Positions 1 to 8,299 are shown, counted from the first letter of the stretch. The stretch is 64,000 nt of DNA from BRH-c54 sp965284565 (GCA_965284565.1 OZ260100.1:3286001-3350000); one strand, 5' to 3'. Numbers and translations are program-made. Notes: generated by a model from the letters alone, not told the origin.

Positions 1-62
1 ATAAATTGCTTGTTAAGAAAACATATTTTTTTTTATCTTTATGTCATTAAAAAACTAAAAAA

Positions 63-194
63 ATGTTATTTCAAGAAAGAGCAAAAATAGCAAAGAAAGC
101 CTTAGCCAAACAGAAAGGGTTAACCTATGAAGAAATGTTAGCAATACAAAAGAAGGCAGACAGTCAATCAAAAACCAAAAAGAAAACTAAATAA
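63..194 (+). CDS. small basic protein, 43 aa, unknown function
   Basis: A 43-codon frame runs from ATG to TAA and is followed two bases later by a strong rho-independent terminator, which argues that it is a real transcript end. The product is lysine-rich (C-terminus KTKKKTK), has no membrane segment, and contains the helical segment GLTYEEMLAIQKKA. I do not recognise a family. The short length keeps confidence moderate. Confidence 0.5.
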   Translation: MLFQERAKIAKKALAKQKGLTYEEMLAIQKKADSQSKTKKKTK

Positions 195-195
195 A

Positions 196-230
196 CAAAA
201 AAGCCAACAAGTTAATTGTTGGCTTTTTTG
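196..230 (+). terminator. rho-independent terminator
   Basis: The inverted repeat AAGCCAACAA / TTGTTGGCTT around a 5-nt loop is followed by a T-run. It sits directly after the 43-aa gene and ends its transcript on the plus strand. The A-run on the 5' side could also let it work in the other direction. Confidence 0.8.
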
Positions 231-273
231 TCATAAATAAAATATTAATTAAATTGCTCAAAAATTAAAGACT

Positions 274-696
274 ATGGAAAAACTAAACTTTCAAGAATTA
301 CGAAATGATATTTTAAAACAGATTCATACAATAACAGCTATTGAAAATCAGGGGTCAGAAATAATAAAAAATCAACGATATGAATTAGCTGAAAAATTTA
401 GAGCCGAAAGTAATTTACCTGAACTTAGAAGCGAATTAAAAAATAGCATTAAAGAGTGGAATGATAATGTAAATTCATTAGAACTTATTGCTGAAAATAT
501 TGACTTTATAAAAGCATCTAAGCAATTTTTAAGTCAGTTTGAAGATAACACACAAGAGTTTAATCAACTAATATTTGATGAAATAGAAAAACTTTCTGAA
601 GCCAGACAAACTGCTTTAAGTAATAAGGATTTTAAATTAGCAGGTCAGTTGGTTGATAAATCAGTTGCTTTAAAGCAAAAATTGGAATTAAAATAG
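274..696 (+). CDS. coiled-coil protein with two UVR-like segments
   Basis: A 140-aa soluble, highly helical protein. Two segments, about residues 34-50 (QRYELAEKFRAESN) and 117-138 (KDFKLAGQLVDKSVALKQ), resemble the UVR motif of UvrB/UvrC and Clp adaptor proteins, in which an aromatic residue is followed by AxxLR-like spacing. There is no catalytic domain, signal peptide or membrane segment. It is a lone plus-strand gene just outside the minus-strand cassette region. A protein-interaction role is inference, since the UVR resemblance was judged by eye. Confidence 0.6.
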   Translation: MEKLNFQELRNDILKQIHTITAIENQGSEIIKNQRYELAEKFRAESNLPELRSELKNSIKEWNDNVNSLELIAENIDFIKASKQFLSQFEDNTQEFNQLIFDEIEKLSEARQTALSNKDFKLAGQLVDKSVALKQKLELK

Positions 697-760
697 AAAA
701 CATTAGAGAAAAAATAGTGAGCATTCAGATAAAAATATCACCTTGAAAAACTAAAAAAAA

Positions 761-1009
761 TTACCATTTCATAATTTCTTCCGAAATGTCTGAAGCTCTT
801 TTTCTGAAATTAATGAGCAAACTTGGGTTATCAGAATTTAGGTGTTTTATTTCATTTATATAATCTTTTAGAGCAGCTATTTTCTTACTCACATTATTAC
901 ACGCTTCTTTTTCCCCTGCTGTTAGTAGCTTACTCTCTTTTAACGCTTCTTTCTTTTCTTTGAATAAGGCATCAACAACCTCAACAATTACATAAAGTTC
1001 TTCTTCCAT
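761..1009 (-). CDS. hypothetical protein, 82 aa, helical
   Basis: A short minus-strand gene downstream of the PIN toxin pair. The product is charged and helical (KEKKEALKESKLL, then RKRASDISEEIM), with no signal peptide or membrane segment. I do not recognise a family. It may be another passenger in the 1-8 kb cassette region, since an attC-like core (GCCCAAC on the minus strand) lies between it and the PIN gene. Confidence 0.5.
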   Translation of the reverse strand: MEEELYVIVEVVDALFKEKKEALKESKLLTAGEKEACNNVSKKIAALKDYINEIKHLNSDNPSLLINFRKRASDISEEIMKW

Positions 1010-1118
1010 AGTGAGCCTGCGAAATTAGAAAGAAGTTTTATATTTATTTAAAAATAAAATATATTTCATTTTGGAGAATCTATAGTCAAACTTTTCATTA
1101 ATTCAAGCTTAGTATAGT

Positions 1119-1125
1119 GTTGGGC
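1119..1125 (-). other. attC-like inverse core after the PIN gene
   Basis: On the minus strand GCCCAAC (an RYYYAAC match) lies 13 bp past the stop of the PIN gene, the same placement and sequence as the first core of the better-supported site at 4495-4690. I could not find a convincing partner stem between here and position 1009, so this is only a half-site. Confidence 0.35.
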
Positions 1126-1138
1126 GTATTCGTAGAGT

Positions 1139-1726
1139 TTATCCATTTTTAATAAAATCTATATTGATTTCATCATTGAATTTATTTATCAGTTCAGGTA
1201 ATGTAAGGACATTAATATTTAACATATCACAAATGGATGGTATTTTTTGAAATACTTTAAGGTCATTTTGTGCTTTTGTTTCTTCTGTCACCAAAAATAT
1301 TTCTTCAAATGTCCCTTGATGATTATGATTAAAGCAATAGATAATGAGTTTAGCATCTGCCGAGTTAAGCCATTCTTCTTTTTTTAATTCAAACTGAACG
1401 TCAGAAAGTTTATTTTTAAGTACGCCTATAGGAAATTGATTTTCAACTTGCCTAAGAAATTTTTCAGGTTTTGCAGCAATTAATTCATCGGTTTTTAAAG
1501 GAATCTTGAATTGCTTTTTGAAATCTTTATCTTCTAAAAAGTCAAGTTTCTTTAAAACCAACCCATCAGATTGAAACTTACATTCCGTAAGAACTGCATC
1601 TAAAATGATAATATCACCAATTTGTATTTTTTTCTTTACTAATTCATAAAGATTATTATTTGCATCAAATGGTAAGTAATAACGAACCAGTGCATTAAGC
1701 GAATTGGTATCTATTACTACTCTCAT
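1139..1726 (-). CDS. PIN-domain ribonuclease toxin (DUF4411-like)
   Basis: A 195-aa protein opening with the PIN signature VVIDTNSLN (first acidic residue D6), with further acidic positions in DAVLTE (about residue 43) and NSADAKLIIYC (about residue 123). This fits a metal-dependent PIN ribonuclease fold. The start overlaps the stop of the ImmA/IrrE-type gene by 4 nt (ATGA), implying translational coupling. PIN/DUF4411 proteins next to ImmA/IrrE metalloproteases are a recurrent toxin-antitoxin arrangement. Cleavage of cellular RNA in the cytoplasm is inferred from the family. Confidence 0.8.
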   Translation of the reverse strand: MRVVIDTNSLNALVRYYLPFDANNNLYELVKKKIQIGDIIILDAVLTECKFQSDGLVLKKLDFLEDKDFKKQFKIPLKTDELIAAKPEKFLRQVENQFPIGVLKNKLSDVQFELKKEEWLNSADAKLIIYCFNHNHQGTFEEIFLVTEETKAQNDLKVFQKIPSICDMLNINVLTLPELINKFNDEINIDFIKNG

Positions 1727-2880
1727 TGAATAAATCTGTTTAATTTATCAGGTTTGATATTCAACCTTTTACAAACTTCTTGCTCATTGATAATTCCTTC
1801 GTAAAAAGCAGTTTGGATTGTTGAAATCAACAAGGGAGAGTTAATGGGTTTCGGACTTGAACCACCTGGCTTTTTACCCATTTCTATTTCACGCTCTCTT
1901 TGTTTTTTTTCTGCTTCTTTTCTTGCTTTATATTGTTCTTCTAAATCGGTTTTTACCTTATTGTAATTAGTATTGGAAATTTGATTTTTAAATAGAAGTC
2001 TAGTAAACAAGGCTAATCGGCTAAGATGGGTTTCCATCGAAATTTTTCCGATTAAATCAAAATGATAATCATTTTTTGCACTTGCCGTTTCTAAATTATC
2101 TAATACATCACTATATTCACCCACTAAAAAATAGTAAGCAAAATCGTTACACCATCTTTCCACTTTAGAAAGACTTGCTCCTGTCATGTCATTGAAGTCA
2201 ATTTTTTCAATTTCCTCAATATTTAAAAGATAATGACCTAATTCGTGAGCCAATGTAAAAATCTCTCTACTCATTGCATCTTGCAAACGCTTCAATACAA
2301 TAACATTTGGATTAAGAAAAAAGCCTTCAATGTTTGCAGTATCTTTTTTGTTCCAAGTTTCTACAAATTCAAAAACCAAAACATTTTTTTCTGCGAGTTT
2401 ACCGATTAATGCTTTTAAAAAATCTTTATTTTTTCTTTGATTTTCGGGATAAAATTCTTCTCGAATAGCCTGAGCAACTTCTTTAGCTGAATGTTGAACT
2501 GTATAAACTGGAACTGTACGCTCAATTTTTAATTCGGCAAGTTTGGCTATTGTAGAGAGCGAAATTTTAAATTCTTCAAATTGGTTAACTATTTTTTTTG
2601 CTCCAAAATTTAGCTCCGAATTGAATTTTTTCTTCCTAAAAAATATACTTGCTTCTTTGTTGGCTTCGGGAGTTTTCGGGTCTAAATAATAATGAAGTCC
2701 TTTATTGAAAATTTTATCAATCCGTTTTAAATAGGCAACTTTTATGTTTTTGGAAAACACATCATTTTCAGTTAAAGAATTTTTTAATCCTTTACTAACC
2801 ATAGTCAAAAACTCCTTGTGCGAGATTTTATATAAATCTAACAAGTAATTTAAACGTGATATGTTTTGTTCTATTTTCAA
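1723..2880 (-). CDS. ImmA/IrrE-family metallo-endopeptidase, putative antitoxin/regulator
   Basis: A 385-aa protein with the zinc-metalloprotease motif HELGH at residues 212-216 and a downstream ERWCNDFAYYFL helix (E241, likely third ligand), typical of ImmA/IrrE (Peptidase_M78). The N-terminal 120 residues are helical and may hold a divergent DNA-binding region, although no clean XRE helix-turn-helix is visible. The C-terminus (about 300-385) is charged. It is the first gene of a pair with the PIN toxin. By analogy with ImmA-ImmR systems it could control toxin or repressor levels by proteolysis, which is inference. Confidence 0.8.
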   Translation of the reverse strand: MKIEQNISRLNYLLDLYKISHKEFLTMVSKGLKNSLTENDVFSKNIKVAYLKRIDKIFNKGLHYYLDPKTPEANKEASIFFRKKKFNSELNFGAKKIVNQFEEFKISLSTIAKLAELKIERTVPVYTVQHSAKEVAQAIREEFYPENQRKNKDFLKALIGKLAEKNVLVFEFVETWNKKDTANIEGFFLNPNVIVLKRLQDAMSREIFTLAHELGHYLLNIEEIEKIDFNDMTGASLSKVERWCNDFAYYFLVGEYSDVLDNLETASAKNDYHFDLIGKISMETHLSRLALFTRLLFKNQISNTNYNKVKTDLEEQYKARKEAEKKQREREIEMGKKPGGSSPKPINSPLLISTIQTAFYEGIINEQEVCKRLNIKPDKLNRFIQ

Positions 2881-2957
2881 GAAGGTGTTTTATTTTAACG
2901 CAAAGTTACGAAGTCTTTTTATCTTCAATATTTTAACTTTCTAAGTCAATAGTTTGT

Positions 2958-3041
2958 TCATTGTACAAGCATTTCTACTTCTTCTGCCTCTTCTTGTTCT
3001 TGCATCATCATTTTGTAATGTTCAATATTGTTTGTTTTGTC
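2958..3041 (-). pseudogene. possible gene remnant ending in an acidic tail
   Basis: Within the 460-bp stretch 2881-3342, one minus-strand frame encodes about 27 residues with an acidic tail (EQEEAEEVEMLVQ, then TGA). A stop lies just upstream and there is no credible start. The rest of this interval is AT-rich with no gene. This may be the end of a decayed gene, but I could not identify its parent. Confidence 0.2.
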
Positions 3042-3190
3042 AAAAATTGAATTGGAAAAATACAGCTAATTTTTTAAAATCTCTTGAATTTTAAAGTGTT
3101 TTTATTATTAAAAATAGAGACATCAAAAGGAAATAAAATCAATATAATTTTTCTCATATTTTATCTTTTAATTTCTGTTCTCTATTGTTT

Positions 3191-3345
3191 GGTTAAATAC
3201 AACACAACAGTTTGGGTATTATAAATAGGCGATTTTGAAACGCTAACTTTTGAGTTTATAACAGACCATTATTATATTATTCACCTTTCGTTTAATCACT
3301 TAAACCTCTATTTTTTTATATACTTTACTACCACACGTTGTTTTA
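3191..3345 (-). other. weak attC-like site after the secreted-protein gene
   Basis: On the minus strand TAAAACAAC overlaps the stop codon of the upstream gene, and GTTGTATTTAA occurs about 140 bp further on. Imperfectly complementary arms lie between them. The layout mimics the stronger attC-like sites at 4495-4690 and 7051-7108, but the stem is poor. Confidence 0.25.
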
Positions 3346-4473
3346 GTTCGCATTCCCCCTTATTTTAGTTGTGTTTACAACCATTCTTTTCTTGTTCAGC
3401 GTTACGTATTTCGGGGTGATTTTTTGTCTGTCATGCTCAACATCTTGATAAGTCTTTATTTCTTTAATAACGACAATTTTAACATTGGCATCAATACCTG
3501 TTGTTTGGTTATCATTATGTAGACCTATGTAAAATGTGTCTTTCAGCCTGCTAGTATTCTTTCCATATGCGGCAATACCTTTTCCTTGGTCGAATTGATA
3601 ATATACCTGACCTGCTAAAAAAGCTTGCACATTTTGAAAGTCTGCAATAAAAGCATATTTAACATCTTCTCCAGATTTTGGTGTCAAAAGTTCTGTAACA
3701 GCACCGACTGCTACACCCGCAAGCGGAGTTCCATAAAAGGAGGCAACACCTGAGGCTATTTTACCAATAGCCTTTACATTTTGTGCGTATGCCTGAGAAG
3801 CTTCTTCACCAACTCCAATCCAATAAGCCCAAGCTAATATTTTTTCTTCATGGTATGGTTCTATTTTATTTTGAGGCAAATCCACTTTAAGATATGTATA
3901 GCTAGAATTTTCGTTCCAATATGAATGGACTCTTTGAGTTTTATCAAGAATCATTTCGTCTATATTTTCTTTCTTAATGAGTTCTTTTACTTTTTCCTTG
4001 AACCTCAGAGTGTCATAGCCTACAAGGCTGTCTTGCGTATAAGGAACATATGTGGTGTCATAAAGTGTTTTCCATTCCCAATTTGTATTAAAAGAAATTA
4101 AATCTTCTGTTTTAGGAATTCGCTGTATTTTCACTTTACAAATTCTACCAGCAAGTGCAGAATTGTTGAACTTAAACTGATAAACACCTTTTTGATTTAC
4201 AAGTATTTTTTTTTTTTCAATTTTGGTTGTCTTGTAGTCCATAAATTTTGAACTACTCGGAAGTTCAATAATTTCAATTTCCTTTAATTCTTTTCCTTTT
4301 AATTCCTCAAAACTAAAAACTATTTGGTCGCCTTCCGCAAATCCGTAAAATAGTTCTTCGCTACCCATACTTCCAATTTTGATAGTCAATTCTGCTACAT
4401 CAATAGGTTGTGACTGTCCTGATGCTGTCAAGATTGTCAGGCACGTAAAAAGGGTAAATGACATTTTTTTCAT
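3343..4473 (-). CDS. secreted/periplasmic protein of unknown function
   Basis: A 376-aa protein with a Sec signal peptide (MKKMSFTLFTCLTILTASGQ). The N-terminal half looks beta-rich. Around residues 235-260 a glycine/alanine-rich stretch (GKIASGVASFYGTPLAGVAVG) could insert in or contact a membrane. The C-terminal part ends in a basic segment (KYVTLNKKRMVVN). I do not recognise the family. It is flanked on both sides by attC-like structures and is probably carried as a single-gene cassette. No T9SS sorting domain is visible. Confidence 0.65.
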   Translation of the reverse strand: MKKMSFTLFTCLTILTASGQSQPIDVAELTIKIGSMGSEELFYGFAEGDQIVFSFEELKGKELKEIEIIELPSSSKFMDYKTTKIEKKKILVNQKGVYQFKFNNSALAGRICKVKIQRIPKTEDLISFNTNWEWKTLYDTTYVPYTQDSLVGYDTLRFKEKVKELIKKENIDEMILDKTQRVHSYWNENSSYTYLKVDLPQNKIEPYHEEKILAWAYWIGVGEEASQAYAQNVKAIGKIASGVASFYGTPLAGVAVGAVTELLTPKSGEDVKYAFIADFQNVQAFLAGQVYYQFDQGKGIAAYGKNTSRLKDTFYIGLHNDNQTTGIDANVKIVVIKEIKTYQDVEHDRQKITPKYVTLNKKRMVVNTTKIRGNAN

Positions 4474-4494
4474 ACTTACTGTTTTTTATAATGT

Positions 4495-4690
4495 GTGTTA
4501 ACGGTGTTGTATATGGCTAGTAGCGTGCAAAATAGCGATAACTATTCGGTTAAGCACAAGCCAGATTTTTAAATTTTACTATTTATCTTTTTATTGGAAA
4601 TCGTCAAATTTAAAAATTTGGCGACCTCGAAAATATGCATTAACTTCGTTTAAGTAACTAATTAGCTATGAGCTATATACGTTGTTGGGC
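4495..4690 (-). other. attC-like recombination site (long-loop type)
   Basis: Read on the minus strand it begins GCCCAAC (RYYYAAC; 4690-4684) just after the 109-aa gene and ends GTTAACAC (4502-4495) just before the secreted-protein gene. The inner arms at 4665-4680 and 4509-4524 pair at 13 of 16 positions. This is the R''-L''-L'-R' layout of integron attC sites with a loop of about 140 nt. The GCCCAAC core is exactly complementary to GTTGGGC at 7057-7051, where the same helicase cassette begins, as expected for one excisable cassette. Confidence 0.6.
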
Positions 4691-4714
4691 ACAGTTTTTA
4701 TTTTCCTTCTCAAT

Positions 4715-5044
4715 TTATTGTTCTAACTTTTTTATATGCTTTTCAATATCAAGATGAACATCGTATATGATTTTTGCAGCTTTAGAAGCTGTTTTATTTT
4801 TCATTTTTCGAAAATTGTCATCTAATATATATCCTTCTCTTCCAGATAGCCTTGTTAATATTTTAGTAATCGATTCTACTTTTTTTCTAACACTTTCTGG
4901 ATAATCATTTAATTGGATAGTCCAAATAGTATAATAAGCTTTTTGAACACGAGAACGAGCATCTTTTTCTCCAGTAATTAATATTTTTACTGCGTCTTTA
5001 TATTTTCCTTGTATATAATAAATATAGTTTAAAGGTTCTTTCAT
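4715..5044 (-). CDS. small protein encoded with the UvrD-like helicase
   Basis: A 109-aa basic, helical protein (KNKTASKAAKIIYDVHLDIEKHIKKLEQ at the end) with no recognised domain. It starts 2 bp after the helicase gene stops, so the two are almost certainly co-expressed. Both lie between two attC-like sites, as a two-gene cassette. A partner or immunity role for the helicase is inference. Confidence 0.6.
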   Translation of the reverse strand: MKEPLNYIYYIQGKYKDAVKILITGEKDARSRVQKAYYTIWTIQLNDYPESVRKKVESITKILTRLSGREGYILDDNFRKMKNKTASKAAKIIYDVHLDIEKHIKKLEQ

Positions 5045-5046
5045 AA

Positions 5047-7020
5047 TTATTTCAATTCAGTTCCTCTGATTGGTTTAGGTGAAACTGCTCCAAAATCACT
5101 TACATAACGAGTTGTTCGAGTTCTAAGTGTTAATTTTGGATTTGCTCTAATTCCCATTCTTGCAGCTTCAATTCCCGGAATTGAAAGAAATGAACTTATG
5201 ACTAATCTACCATTATAATCCTTTGATGATTTGCATCTTGTTATTGCAACATAAAAGAGCCTTCTCGCTTCTTGATTAGCTAGAGCAATTGCTTCTTTAT
5301 CTTCTGTATTTGGCAAAAATGGAATTAGCGTATCAATCATTGAAGTTAAAATAACAAGTTTAGCGCTTAATCCTTTAGAGGAATGCAAACTCATAATTCT
5401 GATATGGTCAATATCATCAGGTATTTGTGGTAAAGCAATTGTTGTTAATAATAAATCCATTACTTCTTTAAACCATTCTTGAAAATTTTCAATCTTTTCA
5501 AGTTTTTCAGTTCCGATTTCTTCAATAACTGACCTATAAACTTGGTCTAATTCATAAAAGTCATCTTCATCATCATCAGTTTTTACAAAGAAGTTAGAAA
5601 GTGCATTTTCAGGCTCAGTAATTATTGTTTTTCTGAGATGTGGAATATCTTCTAATATTTTTCTATAAGTAGCTATTATTGATTTTAAATGAGTCTCTGG
5701 AAGCTCGCCTAATAATATTAAATCGAGAACTTCCTTAATTGATTTATTTTGCTCGTTTGCAATATCTTTTAATCGAGCATATTGATTTTTTCGATAATCA
5801 GCCGAGTCAAAACCAAGTAAAAATCTCAAAGAAATTTTGTCGTCAGGATTTGCGATAAAATTCATTAGAGAAAATGCACGTTGTACATTCTGTTTTTCAA
5901 TTATTGATTCTCGGAAATAAGATTTAACAGGAATTTCTTTGTTCAAAATTCTATTTCTAAGACGATAACCAATTTTTCTTCTTGGTGTCAATATTAGAAT
6001 ATCCTGCGGTTCTATATTTCCCTTTGCTAATTCATTAGCAACAAAATCAGATAACCCAATAATTTCTGAATCAAAATCAGTCCATTGCACAATATCTACA
6101 TCACCTTCGGGATTTCCCTCGAAATGGTTTAAAGTGCCTAATGTTCTGTTTGGATTTTTTGATATTAGTTCAGAAGCCATTTTAGTAACAAGAGTAGGAC
6201 AGCGTCTACAAACGTCAAATGGCACATCGTCATACTTTCCAAATAATGTTTCAATTTCCTGTATGCCTTGAGGATGAGCAAACTTAAAACCATAGATAGA
6301 CTGGTCATCATCTCCTACAATAACAAGATTTGACTCTCCTCTTATTAATCTTATAAACTCCTGTTCACTTTTATTTAAATCTTGAAACTCATCAACGAGT
6401 ATATAATCATATTTCTCAATATGTTCTGTTGCTGGATTATTTCTTAAATAATCAATGACGATAGGAATGACTTCTCCAACTAAAATTCCACTATGGAAGT
6501 CAAACCAATTTATTAAATCTGTTTTAAAATTTTCATCGTTAGGCGTTTGTACAAAACCTGCATCATCTTGCTGTAGTCGAGCCCAACCTGCGAGATAACT
6601 ATCAAGTAATTTCTTTTTTTCCTTTACTCCTCCAAATTCCTCTCTATCTATATCTCTCAATATAGGTTGTTGTTCGTGTTCAATAACCATTCTTGGATTT
6701 CTTCCAGTTTGCTCTAAAACACCTTCGTTCATTAAAATTCTGAGAGCGTGACTATGAACTGTTCTCGAATGAACTTGTTCTGCACCTTTTACTCCTAGTG
6801 ATGAAATTTCAGTTTTTAAATCTTGAGCAGCAGTCCTAGTAAAAGTTATTGCTAAAATTTTTTCTGGATTAACTTTCTGTTCCAAAAGTCTTAAAATCCT
6901 TTTTTTTATTGCAAAACTTTTTCCCGAGCCAGGACCTGCAACAGCTCTAATTGTTGATGCATCACTAGCAGCAAGATTGTATGCTGGTGAACCTTCTTCT
7001 ATTTCATTATTCCAAGTCAT
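5047..7020 (-). CDS. UvrD/Rep-family superfamily 1 DNA helicase
   Basis: A 657-aa SF1A helicase. Walker A is AGPGSGKS (residues 29-36), motif Ia/Ib ITFTRTAAQDL (about 58-68), motif II VDEFQDLNKSE (209-219), motif III GDDDQSIYGF (236-245), motif V LHSSKGLSAK (about residue 570) and motif VI RRLFYVAITR (about 605). All ATPase and translocation residues are present. There is no attached nuclease domain and no RecB or GajA partner nearby. Together with the 109-aa gene it forms a cassette between attC-like sites in a defence-type island, so a phage-defence role is possible. Housekeeping repair is less likely given the context. Confidence 0.85.
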   Translation of the reverse strand: MTWNNEIEEGSPAYNLAASDASTIRAVAGPGSGKSFAIKKRILRLLEQKVNPEKILAITFTRTAAQDLKTEISSLGVKGAEQVHSRTVHSHALRILMNEGVLEQTGRNPRMVIEHEQQPILRDIDREEFGGVKEKKKLLDSYLAGWARLQQDDAGFVQTPNDENFKTDLINWFDFHSGILVGEVIPIVIDYLRNNPATEHIEKYDYILVDEFQDLNKSEQEFIRLIRGESNLVIVGDDDQSIYGFKFAHPQGIQEIETLFGKYDDVPFDVCRRCPTLVTKMASELISKNPNRTLGTLNHFEGNPEGDVDIVQWTDFDSEIIGLSDFVANELAKGNIEPQDILILTPRRKIGYRLRNRILNKEIPVKSYFRESIIEKQNVQRAFSLMNFIANPDDKISLRFLLGFDSADYRKNQYARLKDIANEQNKSIKEVLDLILLGELPETHLKSIIATYRKILEDIPHLRKTIITEPENALSNFFVKTDDDEDDFYELDQVYRSVIEEIGTEKLEKIENFQEWFKEVMDLLLTTIALPQIPDDIDHIRIMSLHSSKGLSAKLVILTSMIDTLIPFLPNTEDKEAIALANQEARRLFYVAITRCKSSKDYNGRLVISSFLSIPGIEAARMGIRANPKLTLRTRTTRYVSDFGAVSPKPIRGTELK

Positions 7021-7050
7021 ATTAAATTTTCGTGTTGTTTCTCAAATTGT

Positions 7051-7108
7051 GCCCAACGTTTTGCAGCTAAGACAACGTTTTAATGTGGCTTAGGTGCTGT
7101 TGTATGTA
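7051..7108 (-). other. attC-like recombination site (short, ~58 bp)
   Basis: On the minus strand it begins TACATACAAC (7108-7099), 1 bp past the AbiC-like stop, and ends GTTGGGC (7057-7051), a GTTRRRY core, 31 bp before the helicase start. The arms at 7063-7071 and 7089-7097 (GCAGCTAAG / CTTAGGTGC) pair at 8 of 9 positions. Length and layout match short integron attC sites. The leading core is complementary over 10 bp to the sequence at 8030-8021 just upstream of the AbiC-like gene. Confidence 0.6.
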
Positions 7109-7109
7109 G

Positions 7110-8015
7110 TTAATATTTGCTTTTAAATGCACCTTCTTTGTATTTATCAGCATAGGTTTCATTGTGCAATTTGTCAATCGGCATATTTTTTAGAAGAGCG
7201 TATTCTTCAATTAACGGTTTAAATTTTTCATTCCCATTCTTGTATAAACAATTATAGAACAACCAAAGCAACTCGAAATCTGACAATTGAGCTCTTATCA
7301 TCGAAGTGTACTTATACCTGTATTGGTGATTATAAATATAATACTTAGCATTGTCCACATATTTTTTTGAATCTAATGGTACGTTTAGTTCCTCTTTTGT
7401 AACAAACTCTGTTTCGTGAACAAACTTTACAATGCGGTACAGATTACGAAAATAATGACCTAAGTCTGACTGGCGACTATCATAATGCTTCATATACAAT
7501 CGTTCAACTTCTTCATCATTATCATTAGCTTTTAATTTGCTCTTAAAAATATCGTAGGTGTATTTAAAGTAATCGCGTTTAGTGATGGTTACCCTGTCAT
7601 ACTCTTTATCTAAAACACCAGTTATTCTGGCTGTTTTCTTTTCTTCGTGTTTTTCAATATCAATACCGTCAACGATTTGGTTATGGATTGATAATAAATT
7701 GAAAAATGTATTCTCAAAACGCTGCCTCTTTAGAGTTTCATTTTGGATGATGAATTCTTCTCGTGTCGCTCTTAGTTCATCTCTTTGATATCCTAATTCC
7801 TTTCTTTGAAGTAATATTGTAAATATAATTCCAGCCAACGCTAAACCAGAAAATAATGCATTGATAGTTCCAAACATGTCTCCCAAAGTTCCCCTTTTGT
7901 CTGGAGCCATATCTTTTAAAGCATAATATGTATATATCCATGCACCTATTATTAGAAGTGTGGTTACACCTCCAATAATCCATAAACCGTATTCCTTTTT
8001 TTCTTCTTTACTCAT
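7110..8015 (-). CDS. putative phage abortive infection protein (putAbiC-like)
   Basis: A 301-aa membrane-anchored protein with two transmembrane segments at about residues 11-31 and 50-70, then a charged coiled coil (QRKELGYQRDELRATREEF). The signature QNETLKRQRFENTFFNLL and HNQIVDGI follow, which I associate with the putAbiC family of putative abortive-infection proteins. A helical cytoplasmic domain makes up the rest. It is the first gene of the minus-strand cassette series, placed right behind a promoter like that of the RHS operon. Phage exclusion is inferred from the family name and the neighbourhood. Confidence 0.75.
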   Translation of the reverse strand: MSKEEKKEYGLWIIGGVTTLLIIGAWIYTYYALKDMAPDKRGTLGDMFGTINALFSGLALAGIIFTILLQRKELGYQRDELRATREEFIIQNETLKRQRFENTFFNLLSIHNQIVDGIDIEKHEEKKTARITGVLDKEYDRVTITKRDYFKYTYDIFKSKLKANDNDEEVERLYMKHYDSRQSDLGHYFRNLYRIVKFVHETEFVTKEELNVPLDSKKYVDNAKYYIYNHQYRYKYTSMIRAQLSDFELLWLFYNCLYKNGNEKFKPLIEEYALLKNMPIDKLHNETYADKYKEGAFKSKY

Positions 8016-8020
8016 ACAAT

Positions 8021-8030
8021 TACATACAAC
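8021..8030 (-). other. cassette-boundary core upstream of the AbiC-like gene
   Basis: GTTGTATGTA on the minus strand, 5 bp upstream of the AbiC-like start, is perfectly complementary to TACATACAAC just after its stop. This is the relationship expected between the two ends of an integron cassette. The AT-rich palindromic stretch 8031-8092 that precedes it could be the insertion platform. Confidence 0.5.
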
Positions 8031-8099
8031 TTACATATATATGTAGTTTTATTACATATACCTAACCAATTTTGGGTGTATATATGTAGTTTTTAATTA

Positions 8100-8128
8100 C
8101 ATATATATATTTTAAATAATTTACCAAA
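8100..8128 (-). promoter_or_regulatory. predicted promoter for the cassette series
   Basis: On the minus strand TTTG (8128-8125) is followed after 17 nt by TATATATG (8107-8100), one mismatch from the Bacteroidota -7 consensus TAnnTTTG. The -33 flank (ATGTTTGG, then AAATTATT) is also found at the RHS operon promoter (24564-24592). Confidence 0.5.
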
Positions 8129-8177
8129 CATAAACTAAAAATGATTAAAAACAAAAAAATGTTCCATCCATCTAACT

Positions 8178-8210
8178 AACGGTCGGTTTTGAGCAATGAA
8201 CGGTCATTTT
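8178..8210 (-). promoter_or_regulatory. paired AACGGTC boxes, likely regulator site
   Basis: Two copies of AACGGTCNTTTT-like sequence begin at 8178 and 8199, exactly 21 bp (two helical turns) apart, about 50 bp upstream of the -33 element. The same pair with the same 21-bp spacing occurs at 24642 and 24663 before the RHS operon, and the ATCCATCT leading into the boxes is also shared. This suggests a common activator or repressor. Confidence 0.55.
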
Positions 8211-8299
8211 TTTTTAATTCAAACAAATTACAGATTTATATAAAACTGATTCCAATTTAATTTCATAAATTAAACCTCTGAATAACAAATAGTTTTTTA

